47,838 bases of DNA from Acidobacteriota bacterium (GTDB taxonomy: Bacteria > Acidobacteriota > UBA6911 > RPQK01 > DATIPO01): positions 1 through 47,838 of the forward strand of contig DATIPQ010000093.1 in assembly GCA_035471785.1 (NCBI GenBank), written 5' to 3'. This document shows, piece by piece, positions 8,966-17,516 of the stretch. The notes beneath the pieces were generated by a model. The model had not been told where the DNA came from and made no database searches. It was given only the letters and a program-made list of their open reading frames with translations. The position numbers and the translations under genes were made by a program. The stretch's first letter is position 1. The number at the start of each line of letters is the position of its first letter.

Positions 8966-10717
8966 GTGAAGAAAATCATCATCGCATTCGCTCTCGTCAC
9001 CCTCTTTTGCGCGGGAGCCTTTGCCAATAGCGGACGCATCGACCTGCGCAGCCAGCGCACCGTGGCCGATGGACCGCATCCGCGCGTCTTCGTCTATTCA
9101 AACGCCGTCGTCTTCGGAGCCCCCGGCAATCCCGACAACCTCTTGACCGACATCGAACTCCGGGTCAGCATCGACCCCAACGGGAACTCGGCGGCGCGCG
9201 TCTTCATGCTTTCTCTACGCGATCAGGAGACCGGGGAAACCCGTTTCATCGACGACAGCGGACTGCTGGACCCCGGCCTGATCCGAGCCGTTGACGGAAG
9301 CGGACCGGACAACTTCAATTCCCTCGCCGTAACTCCCCTCCAGGACGACCTTTTCATCGGCCCGGGAGGCAGATTCACGGAAGCTATCAGCGCCGGCGAT
9401 TTGGGCACGGGCAACTACCAGTTGTGCCTGGACCTGCGCGAAGGCTCCGGACAGCGCACCATTACCAAGGGATGCTTCGGATTCGCCGTCGTCGACGCCG
9501 TCGTCGAGGTGATGGGCAACATCACGGGCGAAGATACCTGGACCAGCAACAACGCTTACTTCATCAATAACCGAGCTATCTTTGTAGAGGATGGCGGGGT
9601 CCTTAATATCGAACCCGGCACTCATGTCTTAGGAACCGGTCAAAATTCCGCTCTGGTCGTGGACCGCGGCGCCCAGATCTTCGCCAGGGGAACCCAGGCT
9701 CGTCCCATCGTGATGACCTCGGCTGACGACGTGGGCTCCCGCGGACGCGCCCAGTGGGGAGGGCTCATCCTCAACGGACGTGCTCCCATCAATACCGGCG
9801 AGCAGGCCGGCGAAGGCGGAACCGGACTCTTCGGCGGCAACGATCCTGACGACAACAGCGGCGTGCTGTGCTATGTACGGGTCGAGTTTGCCGGTATCGA
9901 ATTCAGCCCCATGAACGAATTGAACGGCATTGCTTTTCAAGGCATAGGGCGGGGCACTGAAGTCCATCACATTCAAGTCCATTTCAATTTTGATGACGGA
10001 GTGGAGTTCTTCGGGGGCACCGTCGATGCCAAGTACGTCCTCACCACGGGAATCGGCGACGACAACCTGGACTGGGTCTTGGGATGGCAAGGACGCGTGC
10101 AGTTCTTCATCGCCTCGCAGAGGCCCGACGACGGCGACCAGGGCATTGAGGCCGACAACAACGAAGACAACAACAACCTGATGCCCATCTCCAATCCCAC
10201 CATCTACAACATCACCTTGGTGGGGGTGCCTACCTCAGGCACCAGTGACATCGGAATGCTGCTGCGCGAGGGTACCGCAGGCACCTTGCGAAACGGAATC
10301 GTAACCGGGTTCAACGAGTTGGCGGTTGATGTCGACCACGTCCCCACCACCGACCGCATTGCGGCCGGGGACCTGACGGTCGCCAACTTCATCTTCTGGA
10401 ACAACAACGGCGCCAACGACGACACCCAGTTCTCGGATGAAGCTGACGACGATTCCGGCATCAACCCGGCCAACTTCACGACCAGGGAGTTCATCACTTC
10501 GGAGCCCAGCAACCGGTTGGTGAACCCGGCTCTGCGCGATGCCTTCTTCAACGATGCGCCCGACTTCCGGCCGCAGTTGAACTCGGCCGCTTTGAACAAG
10601 AACTTCGTGGCCACGCCGCCTGACGACGGTTTCTTCGATACCACCGTCACTTACCTGGGCGGCATGGATCCGACCAAGGACTGGACCAAGGGGTGGACTT
10701 ACTTTGGCCAGTTCTAA
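8966..10717 (+). CDS. Secreted beta-helix-like protein paired with TonB receptor
   Basis: The product has 583 residues and starts at GTG 8966 after AAAGGAG. The signal peptide is MKKIIIAFALVTLFCAGAFA. An N-terminal domain of about 150 residues is followed, from about residue 180, by a segment beginning GNITGEDTWTSNNAYFINNR and then FVEDGGVLNIEPGTHVLG. This is the pattern of secreted proteins that often sit next to TonB-dependent receptors and probably fold as a right-handed beta-helix. Asp/Asn-rich stretches such as DDNLDWVLGWQGRVQFF and EADNNEDNNN could bind calcium. Export to the periplasm or surface is supported by sequence; a role as ligand-binding partner of the upstream receptor is inferred from gene order only. 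Confidence 0.78.
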   Translation: MKKIIIAFALVTLFCAGAFANSGRIDLRSQRTVADGPHPRVFVYSNAVVFGAPGNPDNLLTDIELRVSIDPNGNSAARVFMLSLRDQETGETRFIDDSGLLDPGLIRAVDGSGPDNFNSLAVTPLQDDLFIGPGGRFTEAISAGDLGTGNYQLCLDLREGSGQRTITKGCFGFAVVDAVVEVMGNITGEDTWTSNNAYFINNRAIFVEDGGVLNIEPGTHVLGTGQNSALVVDRGAQIFARGTQARPIVMTSADDVGSRGRAQWGGLILNGRAPINTGEQAGEGGTGLFGGNDPDDNSGVLCYVRVEFAGIEFSPMNELNGIAFQGIGRGTEVHHIQVHFNFDDGVEFFGGTVDAKYVLTTGIGDDNLDWVLGWQGRVQFFIASQRPDDGDQGIEADNNEDNNNLMPISNPTIYNITLVGVPTSGTSDIGMLLREGTAGTLRNGIVTGFNELAVDVDHVPTTDRIAAGDLTVANFIFWNNNGANDDTQFSDEADDDSGINPANFTTREFITSEPSNRLVNPALRDAFFNDAPDFRPQLNSAALNKNFVATPPDDGFFDTTVTYLGGMDPTKDWTKGWTYFGQF

Positions 10718-11303
10718 ATCATCACGGGACTCCCTTCGGGCCGGGGCGCCCAAGCGCCCCGGTCGGCGAGTACTGTGGATTTCGCTCTTGATGGCTTTGC
10801 CGCTCTTGGTTGGTTCTCTATGGCTCATAGGGGACGCACTCCGAATCGATTCACCCGGCATTACGGATGAGCGGCAATTGACCGGGTCTAGGGACTCAAT
10901 CGAGTCCCTGGCCCGGCACTTTCTGGACGTCCTCCGAGAAGGGGACCGTGGCCAGATCAAGGCTCTCGCCCTGACCCGCGAGGAGTTCGAGAAGTTCATC
11001 TATCCGGCACTGCCGGCCAGCCAGCCGGGAAGCGGACTAAGCGCCGACTTTCTCTACAACCAGTCGCTGCTGCGCAGCCTGGGAGGTTTGCAGAAAGTCA
11101 TGGCTTGGCATGCCCGACGCAAGTACGAGTTCCGAGGAATCCGTTTCCAAGACGGAGTGAAGGAATACAAGGGGTTCACCATCCACAAGAGCGCGATGTT
11201 GTCTATCGAGGATGAACGCGGAAATGTACGTGAGGTACAGCTTTTCGACGGCGTACTGGAGATGGACGGTGAATTCAAGATCTATGGTTTCAATCTTGAT
11301 TAG
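10704..11303 (+). CDS. Membrane-anchored protein of unknown function
   Basis: The product has 199 residues. The TTG start at 10704 overlaps the upstream gene by 14 bp and has a GGTGGA-type ribosome site at 10692-10697. It gives a basic N-terminus (KRPGRR) before one membrane helix, VLWISLLMALPLLVGSLWLI, so the C-terminal domain of about 150 residues should lie in the periplasm. ATG at 10791 is an alternative start but lacks a ribosome site and would cut into the helix. The soluble part (SLARHFLDVLREGDRGQI, KYEFRGIRFQDGVKEYKG, VLEMDGEFKIYGFNLD) ends with an NTF2-like or DUF4440-like feel. I do not recognise a family. Its place inside the receptor operon suggests a role in the same envelope function. 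Confidence 0.72.
   Translation: MASSKSSRDSLRAGAPKRPGRRVLWISLLMALPLLVGSLWLIGDALRIDSPGITDERQLTGSRDSIESLARHFLDVLREGDRGQIKALALTREEFEKFIYPALPASQPGSGLSADFLYNQSLLRSLGGLQKVMAWHARRKYEFRGIRFQDGVKEYKGFTIHKSAMLSIEDERGNVREVQLFDGVLEMDGEFKIYGFNLD
10741..10762 (+). other. Strong intercistronic hairpin inside the early codons of the membrane protein
   Basis: A perfect 9-bp GC stem (CCGGGGCGC / GCGCCCCGG) with a CCAA loop starts 23 bases after the stop of the beta-helix gene. There is no T-tract. It could stabilise the upstream mRNA or dampen expression of the two distal genes. Confidence 0.5.
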
Positions 11304-11314
11304 GAGTGATCAAA

Positions 11315-12076
11315 GTGGCACAGCGACTGATACTGATACTCAGCTTCTTCTACTCGGCCGCCATGGCCCAGACGGAAGTTTACATACCACAATTCGCCCA
11401 TGGCGGTGGGTTCACCAACATCTCAACCACCGTCACCATCGTCAACCAGGATGACGGCATCCTCAATCCCGCCCGCGTCACGGTGCAGGCTTTCGATGCC
11501 GACGGCAATCCCGCCGACCTGCTGCTGCAATCGGCCATCACCGGAGACACCGCCGTCAGCGAAGTGCAAGTCGAAATCCCCGGCCGCGGAACGGCGCTGG
11601 TGGAGAGCTTCTCCAACGACCCCGGCCAACTGAGCCTAGGATATGTGAAGGTCTCCAGCGAAACCGCCGTTTCAGTGGAAGTCATCTTCAAGATCTTTGC
11701 CGGCATGGCGCTGCAGACTACCACCAGCATTCTGCCTTCGGATCCGACCGATGCGGCCACCTTGCTGGTCAACGTAGACTCCTCCGAGAACATCGTTTCG
11801 TCGGTGGCCGTGGTCAATTCTCCTGATGCCGGCGAGACGGCCACCATCAGCGCCACCATCTACGACCAGTTCGGCCAGGAAGTCGGGAGCGGCAGCTTCG
11901 ACCTCGATCCGGGCCAGCGCGTGGCGGCCAACTGGGCCGAATTGGTTCCCGCGTTGGAGGGACTGGTGGGTTTCGTGGGAACGGCCGAGGTGACCGTCAA
12001 TGTTCCTGTGGCCATGCTCCCCTTGCGTCAAGACAACATCGAGTTGACCACGCAAGGGATCCTTCCAGCCCGCTAG
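11315..12076 (+). CDS. Secreted protein with two beta-sandwich-like repeats, unknown function
   Basis: The GTG at 11315 is chosen because TAGGAG at 11301-11306 then sits 8 bases upstream; an in-frame GTG at 11306 overlaps that site. The signal peptide is MAQRLILILSFFYSAAMAQ. The mature protein begins TEVYIPQFAHGGGFTNIST and appears to hold two related beta-rich units: the first up to VEVIFKIF, the second from LLVNVDSSENIVSSVAVVN to VPVAMLPLRQDN. The same pattern recurs at the C-terminus of the sugar dehydrogenase-like protein at 31448-35017 (PVAVLGLRQND). No enzymatic motif is visible. It is the last gene of the receptor operon, and its stop codon lies inside the palindromic element that follows. 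Confidence 0.78.
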   Translation: MAQRLILILSFFYSAAMAQTEVYIPQFAHGGGFTNISTTVTIVNQDDGILNPARVTVQAFDADGNPADLLLQSAITGDTAVSEVQVEIPGRGTALVESFSNDPGQLSLGYVKVSSETAVSVEVIFKIFAGMALQTTTSILPSDPTDAATLLVNVDSSENIVSSVAVVNSPDAGETATISATIYDQFGQEVGSGSFDLDPGQRVAANWAELVPALEGLVGFVGTAEVTVNVPVAMLPLRQDNIELTTQGILPAR

Positions 12077-12257
12077 CCCGCATTATGCATAAATTTTCTA
12101 CTGCGGCGACGCTATCATCCGCCCTGACTGCGTTGCGCTCGGTCGGCCTGCTCGCAGTACCAGTACAGTACGACTGCGCGGGCCTCGGTCGCGACGCCTT
12201 GTCAGGACGGCGCGATTCGCCGCCTCGCTACGAAAAACCGATGCATAACGGGGCTAG
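12073..12257. repeat. 185-bp imperfect palindromic element
   Basis: The two ends are exact reverse complements (CTAGCCC at 12073-12079, GGGCTAG at 12251-12257). Further matching arms lie inward: ATTATGCAT near 12082-12090 against ATGCATAAC at 12241-12249, CCTGAC near 12123 against GTCAGG near 12200, and the GTAC-rich centre near 12160-12170. The whole element can fold into one long interrupted hairpin. It overlaps the stop codon of the preceding gene. This looks like a non-autonomous palindromic element (MITE- or REP-like), though no target duplication was identified. Confidence 0.65.
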
Positions 12258-12284
12258 AACGGCCTCAGCCTTGCTTCCATGCCT

Positions 12285-12318
12285 CCGGACGTCGCGGTCT
12301 CCTTATCGCGACGTCCGG
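12285..12318. other. Perfect 12-bp inverted repeat
   Basis: CCGGACGTCGCG (12285-12296) and CGCGACGTCCGG (12307-12318) are exact reverse complements separated by 10 bases. There is no T-tract. It lies between the 185-bp palindromic element and the response-regulator remnant. It might be a terminator-like hairpin or part of a decayed insertion. Confidence 0.55.
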
Positions 12319-12370
12319 TGCGGCGCATCCCCTCATTCCTGCGAGCGACGGATTGGAAAGGAGAGGTCTG

Positions 12371-12502
12371 GCGCCCAAGATCTCGTCCCGTACCATCGAC
12401 ACCCACGTCTACCGCCTGCGCCGCAAACTGCCCATCGAGGAGGCCTACCTCCGAACCGTGCGGGGAGTCGGCTACCGACTATTCCACAAGACTGACGGCT
12501 GA
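12371..12502 (+). pseudogene. Remnant of an OmpR/PhoB-type response-regulator DNA-binding domain
   Basis: Read in the frame of the stop at 12500-12502, this stretch encodes APKISSRTIDTHVYRLRRKL, then a short linker and LRTVRGVGYRLFHKTDG. These match the recognition helix (SRTIDTHVYRLRRKL) and the wing (RTVRGVGYRL) that end winged-helix response regulators. Only about 44 codons remain: the receiver domain and the first half of the effector domain are missing, and no start or ribosome site is present. The upstream sequence is the palindromic element and a hairpin, so the gene was probably truncated by insertion or deletion. Confidence 0.75.
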
Positions 12503-12528
12503 AGGCGGCGGTCTGCTACCATCAGCCG

Positions 12529-13182
12529 ATGATCCAAGGCTCGCTCAAATCGTCCTTCACTCTCGACTACGTGCTTCACACGCCTGCCGCCGAGCCGCCC
12601 TGGCCGGTCTTCATCGTCCTTCACGGCTTCGGGCAGACCGCGCTGGACTTCTCGCGAAGCTTCTTGCCGCTCGTGGAGAAGGGAATCATGGTGGCCGCGC
12701 CTCAGGCTCCACACCCCACTTACCTCAACCGCGAGCGGGAGCTGGGATTCAGTTGGCTGACGCGTTACCAGCGCGACCGGGCCGTGGAGGAACTGGCCGA
12801 TTACCTGACCTCTTTTTACCGGCTGCTCAAGGGCCGGAACGACATCGACCCGGAGCAGGTGGGACTCTTCGGCTTCTCCCAAGGCAGCTCCATCGCCTAC
12901 CGTCTCTGGATTCGCCGCGCCTTTCCCGTCTCTCGGCTCTTCTCCTGCGGCGGAGATCTGCCGCCCGATGTCGAAGATCGACTCGAGGAGGCCGATCCTC
13001 TTCCCGTGTTCGTCATGCATGGGGCTCACGATCATCTGGTGCCTGCGTCCAAGCCCATCCATGCCCACCACCGCCTCAAAGCTCACGGCATTCCCGCAAC
13101 CCGGCTCGAATACTCCTGCGGGCATGAGGTCGCACCCGAAATGGTAAGAGATGTAGCCCGACAGTTCAGGGCCTTGAATTGA
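12529..13182 (+). CDS. Phospholipase/carboxylesterase-type alpha/beta hydrolase
   Basis: This 217-residue serine hydrolase belongs to the Abhydrolase_2 (carboxylesterase/acyl-thioesterase) group. Visible features are the oxyanion motif LHGFGQ near residue 30, the nucleophile elbow GFSQGS near residue 124 (Ser), the acid in VMHGAHDHLVPA near residue 168 (Asp), and the C-terminal His in CGHEVAPE near residue 200. There is no signal peptide, so it is cytoplasmic. Substrates of this group are short-chain esters or acylated molecules; the actual one is unknown. The gene ends 17 bp inside the convergent TPR gene. Confidence 0.88.
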   Translation: MIQGSLKSSFTLDYVLHTPAAEPPWPVFIVLHGFGQTALDFSRSFLPLVEKGIMVAAPQAPHPTYLNRERELGFSWLTRYQRDRAVEELADYLTSFYRLLKGRNDIDPEQVGLFGFSQGSSIAYRLWIRRAFPVSRLFSCGGDLPPDVEDRLEEADPLPVFVMHGAHDHLVPASKPIHAHHRLKAHGIPATRLEYSCGHEVAPEMVRDVARQFRALN

Positions 13183-14035
13183 GACGGCCTTCGTCCTCCC
13201 ACTGGCTCAGGCGGGCCTCGATGCGGCGCCGAAGGTCGGTCGAGACCAGACGCTTGTCGCTGCCCCGGAGGAATCCCCGAAAGTGCTCTGAGGCCAGATC
13301 GAAATCCCCCTGCTGAGCATGGCTGTTGGCCAGGAAGAAGCGGCTGAGGGGAAAGGCGTCGACGTGAGGTCCGTCCGCTACCTGTGAAAGGTGCAGTTCG
13401 GCAGCCTCCCAGTAGCCGCGGTAGTAGCAGACCAGTCCGTGATAGAAGCGTACCGCGGGATCATCCGGGGCCAGTTCCAGCAGACGGGTGGTGGCCAGGG
13501 AAGCTCGAAACCACTCCTGTTGGCGAATCTCCAGCATGGCCAGCGACCAATGGCCTGATGGGGCTGAGGGGTCGTGCTCGATGGCCTTGTGAAAGGCCGC
13601 CCTGGCGTCGTCCAACTGGCCTTTGCCAGCATAGACGGCTCCCCGCAGGTTCCAGGCGGCCGCGAATTGGGGATAGATCTCCAGGGCCTTGTCGAGTTTC
13701 TTTGCGGCTTTCTTGAGGTTGGGGCCGCCTTCCCGGGCCATGGCCTGCCGCGCTGCCTTGAAAGCCTTCAGGGCCTCTTCAGGCGCCTGCAGGGTATTGG
13801 CCCTCACCGTCCCGCCGCCATGACTGCGCTCGCGGCCGTAGAAGGTGATGCCGCCGTAGTCGGGTTGGTGGTGAGTGCGGGGAGCGCGTGAGGCGGCGTA
13901 GATGGTCATGACGGCGTGGCGCGATTCGGCGCTGGGGGGAGTCTGGCCCAGGCCTGGAGTGATACCCGCAAGCACCACGACCAAAGGAATCAGGACTGCC
14001 GGTCCAATTTTCAGCATACCTGGGAGGCGGAGCAT
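13166..14035 (-). CDS. Exported TPR-repeat protein
   Basis: The product has 289 residues with an N-terminal signal or anchor segment (IGPAVLIPLVVVLAGITPGL). ATG at 14017 is an equally possible start, six codons in; neither has a clear ribosome site. From about residue 85 there are tandem TPR-like helical repeats, for example ALKAFKAARQAMA, AAKKLDKALEIYPQFAAAWN, KGQLDDARAAFHKAIEHDPS and RASLATTRLLELAPDDPAVR. TPR proteins are scaffolds for protein-protein contacts, here in the periplasm if exported. The partner is unknown. Its 3' end overlaps that of the esterase gene, and it is divergent from the BNR protein gene. Confidence 0.82.
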   Translation of the reverse strand: MLRLPGMLKIGPAVLIPLVVVLAGITPGLGQTPPSAESRHAVMTIYAASRAPRTHHQPDYGGITFYGRERSHGGGTVRANTLQAPEEALKAFKAARQAMAREGGPNLKKAAKKLDKALEIYPQFAAAWNLRGAVYAGKGQLDDARAAFHKAIEHDPSAPSGHWSLAMLEIRQQEWFRASLATTRLLELAPDDPAVRFYHGLVCYYRGYWEAAELHLSQVADGPHVDAFPLSRFFLANSHAQQGDFDLASEHFRGFLRGSDKRLVSTDLRRRIEARLSQWEDEGRLNSRP

Positions 14036-14165
14036 GATGGGGGCAGCTTAGCGCATCCGTCGAGGGTCCATCAAGCGTCTCGCGATTTCGGATGTGGCGG
14101 GCGGTTTAACGCCGGCGATGGGGTTGGTAAGATATCTTGAATTTCAAAAACCGGGGAGGGTTTAG

Positions 14166-17100
14166 ATGTTGCGACGTACAGTGGCAGTTTTCATGGGACT
14201 GGTTCTGGGTTCTCTTTCGACGCCGCTTTTGGCCGCCGGGCCTGGCGAAGGGACGGATGAGAGCGTGGAGCCGCGTTTCCAGCCGGCTTTGTTCTCGGCT
14301 TTGGAATACCGGCTGATCGGACCCTACCGGGGCGGACGCGTGACCGCCGTGGAGGGAATACCCGACGAGCCCCATACCTTCTACATGGGATCGACCGGAG
14401 GAGGCGTGTGGGAAACTCGCGACGCCGGACAGACTTGGCACAATATCAGCGACGGCCAGATCGGGGTGGGGTCGATCGGAGCTGTCGCCGTCGCTCCTTC
14501 CGACCGCAACGTCATCTACCTTGGCACCGGATCGTCCCAGCCGCGAGGCAATATTTCCATCGGGGACGGCATCTACAAGTCGCTGGACGCGGGCAAGAAC
14601 TGGCACCACATCGGCTTGCCCGAAGCCGGACTGATCTCGCGCATCCGCATTCATCCCAAAGACCCCGACCGTCTCTACGCAGCGGTGATGGGCAACATCT
14701 TCGGGCCCAATCCCGAGCGGGGCGTCTATCGCAGCAGCGACGGCGGCGCCACCTGGGAGAAGGTTCTCTACATCGACGACAAGACCGGATGCGTCGACCT
14801 CTCCATGGACCCCTCCAATCCGCGCGTCCTCTACGCCGGCATGTGGCGGGCCGAGCGCAAGCCCTGGACTCTCATCGACGGCGCTGAAGAAGGCGGTGTC
14901 TACAAATCGGTGGACGGAGGCGATAGCTGGGAGAAGCTGAGCAAGGGATTGCCGGGCGGCGTGCTGGGACGGGTTGGGGTTGCCGTCTCGCCGGCCGATC
15001 CGCAGCGCCTCTGGGTCATTCAGGAAGTGGCCGAGGTGGGCGAAGGAGGCGTCTTCCGCTCCGACGACGGCGGCGAGTCCTTCAGCAGGGTCAACCGCGA
15101 GCGCAAATTGCTGCAACGACACTGGTACTACTCCCGCATCTACGCCGATCCCCAGGACGAGAACACCGTCTACGTGGTCAACACCGGCTTTTACAAGTCG
15201 GTGGACGCGGGCAAGACCTTCCAGCGCATCCGCACCCCCCATGGAGACAATCACGACCTGTGGATCAATCCCGCCAACACCCGCATCATGATCGAAAGCA
15301 ACGACGGCGGAGCCAATGTCTCGCTCAACGGGGGCGAGACCTGGACCACCCAGTACAACCAGCCCACCGCCGAGATGTACCGGGTCACGGTCGATAACCA
15401 GTTTCCCTACCGTGTCTATGGGTGCCAGCAGGACAATTCCTCCATTTCGGTGCCTAGCTGGTCTCCGGGGGGCATCGATCCCAAACAGCACTGGAAAGAG
15501 GTGGGAGGCGGCGAAAGCGGACACATCGCCGTCGATCCCCGCGATCCGGACATCGTCTATGCCGGCAACTACATCGGACAGATCGACCGCTACGACATGC
15601 GGCGAGAGCACCGCCGCGACATCGTGGCCTATCCCCAAATGCACGACGGCCGGGCGGGACGCGACATCCGCTACCGCTTTCAGTGGAACGCCCCCATCCG
15701 TCTCTCGCCCCACAACCCCGACGTGCTCTATCACTGCTCGCAGTACGTTCACCGCTCGACCGACGGCGGACAGAGCTGGGAAGTCATCTCGCCCGACCTG
15801 ACCACCGACAACGACGCCTACCAGGACATCCCGGGCGGGCCCGTCCAGCACGACCACACCGGCGTGGAGCTCTACACCACCATCTTCGCCTTCGAGGAAT
15901 CGACCCATGAAGCGGGCGTGCTGTGGGCCGGCAGCGACGACGGCCTGGTGCACATCTCCCGCGACAACGGAGCCAACTGGAGCGAGATCACGCCGCCTGA
16001 CATGCCCGAGGGCGGGACCGTCAACATGATCGACCTCTCGGCTCACGGCCCGGGACGGGCCTTCCTGGCCGTCTACCGCTACCGCGAGGCCGACTTCGCG
16101 CCCTATATCTTCCGCACCGACGACTACGGCGCCTCCTGGGAACTCATCAGCCAGGGACGCGGCATCCCCGACGACCACTTCGTGCGGGTGGTGCGCGAAG
16201 ACCCCAAGCGCAAAGGACTGCTTTACGCCGGCACCGAGTTCGGCATGTACGTGTCCTTCGATGACGGAGGCTCCTGGCAGGAATTTCAACTCAACCTGCC
16301 TCGTACGCCCATCACCGACCTGGCCGTCCACCGCGACGACCTGGTGGTGGCCACCCAGGGACGCTCCTTCTGGATACTCGACGACCTCACTCCACTGCAT
16401 GAGCTAAGCGACGAGACCGCCTCCAAGGACTTCCATCTTTATGGGCCCCGCACCGCCTACCGAACCCAGTTGCGGGGCTTTCGCGGCGGCGGCGCCTCTC
16501 CTGAGCCGCCGCCCCGGGGAGCGCTCATCCGCTACCACCTGGCCGGAGTTGAAAAAGACATGCAGGCAGCCGAGGACGGCGAATCTGAAGAACAGGACCA
16601 GCCTGAGGTGCGTCTGGAGATCCTCGACGACCAGGGCAACCTCATCCGCACTTTTACGGCCAAGCCGGAAGAGGACGAAGACTCCAAGCCTGCCGGTCCC
16701 GATCCTGAAGATCCCGAGGCCGTTCTGGAAGCCGAGCCGGGGATGAACGCCTTTACCTGGGACTTGCGCTACAAGCCTCCTCACCTGGTCAAAGGGACTG
16801 TCATGTCTCTTTCCTTCACGGGCGGACCCACGGCTCCGCCTGGCACCTACCAGGCCCGTCTGACGGTGGACGGACAGGAGCAGACCCGCACCTTCGAGGT
16901 CGAAAAAGATCCCCGCTGGGCGGTGACCGACGACGAACTGAGCGAGCAGTTCCGGCTCACCCTGGAGATCCGCGACTTGCTCACCTCATCTCACGACGCC
17001 CTGCGTACTCTGCGTTCTCTGCGCGAGCAGGCCGAGGCTCTGGCCCGGCGGGCCAGCGAAGCCGGCAAGGATGATGAGATCAAAGAGGCCGCCAAACAAC

Positions 17101-17396
17101 TGGGCGAGAAATTGACCGCCGTCGAGGACGAACTGTTTCAAAGCAAGCACGAAAGCGGGCAGGACCCCATCAATTTTCCCTCCCGCATCGACAACCAGAT
17201 CGCCTATCTCTACTCGGTGGTCAACGGACAGGACGCCCGTCCCACCGAGGGCTCCTACCAGCGCTTCGAAGACCTGCGGGCAGAGCTCGACCCCGTGCTG
17301 CAAAAGCTCAATGAGATCGTGGAAAACGACCTGCAGGCCTTCAACAGGCTGCTGGAAGAGAAAGGCGCCCAGGGCGTGATGCTGCCGAAGGACTGA
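14166..17396 (+). CDS. Exported BNR/VPS10-like beta-propeller protein
   Basis: The product has 1076 residues with a signal peptide (MLRRTVAVFMGLVLGSLSTP) and GGGAGGG just upstream of the ATG. Many Asp-box motifs of the BNR/sortilin type are visible: TRDAGQTW, SLDAGKNW, SSDGGATW, SVDGGDSW, SDDGGESF, STDGGQSW, SRDNGANW and SFDDGGSW. They indicate two linked beta-propellers covering about residues 45-750. The C-terminal third contains a beta-sandwich-like part (RLEILDDQGNLIRTFTA) and a helical tail near LREQAEALARRASEAG. Members are often annotated as glycosyl hydrolases, but no catalytic residues of a known glycosidase can be pointed to, so a binding or scaffold role is as likely. Confidence 0.88.
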   Translation: MLRRTVAVFMGLVLGSLSTPLLAAGPGEGTDESVEPRFQPALFSALEYRLIGPYRGGRVTAVEGIPDEPHTFYMGSTGGGVWETRDAGQTWHNISDGQIGVGSIGAVAVAPSDRNVIYLGTGSSQPRGNISIGDGIYKSLDAGKNWHHIGLPEAGLISRIRIHPKDPDRLYAAVMGNIFGPNPERGVYRSSDGGATWEKVLYIDDKTGCVDLSMDPSNPRVLYAGMWRAERKPWTLIDGAEEGGVYKSVDGGDSWEKLSKGLPGGVLGRVGVAVSPADPQRLWVIQEVAEVGEGGVFRSDDGGESFSRVNRERKLLQRHWYYSRIYADPQDENTVYVVNTGFYKSVDAGKTFQRIRTPHGDNHDLWINPANTRIMIESNDGGANVSLNGGETWTTQYNQPTAEMYRVTVDNQFPYRVYGCQQDNSSISVPSWSPGGIDPKQHWKEVGGGESGHIAVDPRDPDIVYAGNYIGQIDRYDMRREHRRDIVAYPQMHDGRAGRDIRYRFQWNAPIRLSPHNPDVLYHCSQYVHRSTDGGQSWEVISPDLTTDNDAYQDIPGGPVQHDHTGVELYTTIFAFEESTHEAGVLWAGSDDGLVHISRDNGANWSEITPPDMPEGGTVNMIDLSAHGPGRAFLAVYRYREADFAPYIFRTDDYGASWELISQGRGIPDDHFVRVVREDPKRKGLLYAGTEFGMYVSFDDGGSWQEFQLNLPRTPITDLAVHRDDLVVATQGRSFWILDDLTPLHELSDETASKDFHLYGPRTAYRTQLRGFRGGGASPEPPPRGALIRYHLAGVEKDMQAAEDGESEEQDQPEVRLEILDDQGNLIRTFTAKPEEDEDSKPAGPDPEDPEAVLEAEPGMNAFTWDLRYKPPHLVKGTVMSLSFTGGPTAPPGTYQARLTVDGQEQTRTFEVEKDPRWAVTDDELSEQFRLTLEIRDLLTSSHDALRTLRSLREQAEALARRASEAGKDDEIKEAAKQLGEKLTAVEDELFQSKHESGQDPINFPSRIDNQIAYLYSVVNGQDARPTEGSYQRFEDLRAELDPVLQKLNEIVENDLQAFNRLLEEKGAQGVMLPKD

Positions 17397-17410
17397 GACT
17401 CTCGAGCCGC

Positions 17411-17516
17411 CCCGTGGCATTCCCTCCATCGCCAAGCCCTCCATAGCCTTGCCTGCCCTCCGTAGCCCTGGCGAAGGAAGGGCGAAGGAGGGCCGCAAGG
17501 AAGCGCCTGCCACGGG
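17411..17516. repeat. Inverted pair of REP-like palindromes
   Basis: The right half on the minus strand (17516 to 17488) reads CCCGTGGCAGGCGCTTCC then TTGCGGCCCTC, matching the REP-like units near 24,050-24,260. The left half begins CCCGTGGCA at 17411 and contains CCTTGC and GCCCTCC in the same order, so the two halves form an interrupted hairpin. It lies in the 266-bp gap before the POTRA protein gene; nothing else is evident in that gap apart from the ribosome site of the next gene. Confidence 0.6.

Noticed and set aside
12279-13127. 282-codon frame overlapping the esterase gene
   Set aside because: The esterase frame carries the full catalytic triad; this frame is a shifted reading with Arg/Ser/Pro-rich content. 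The meaningful remnant at 12371-12502 is in another frame.
14106-16400. 764-codon open frame on the minus strand
   Set aside because: It lies entirely opposite the clear BNR propeller gene; its product has no recognisable motif, and long antisense frames are common in GC-rich genes.
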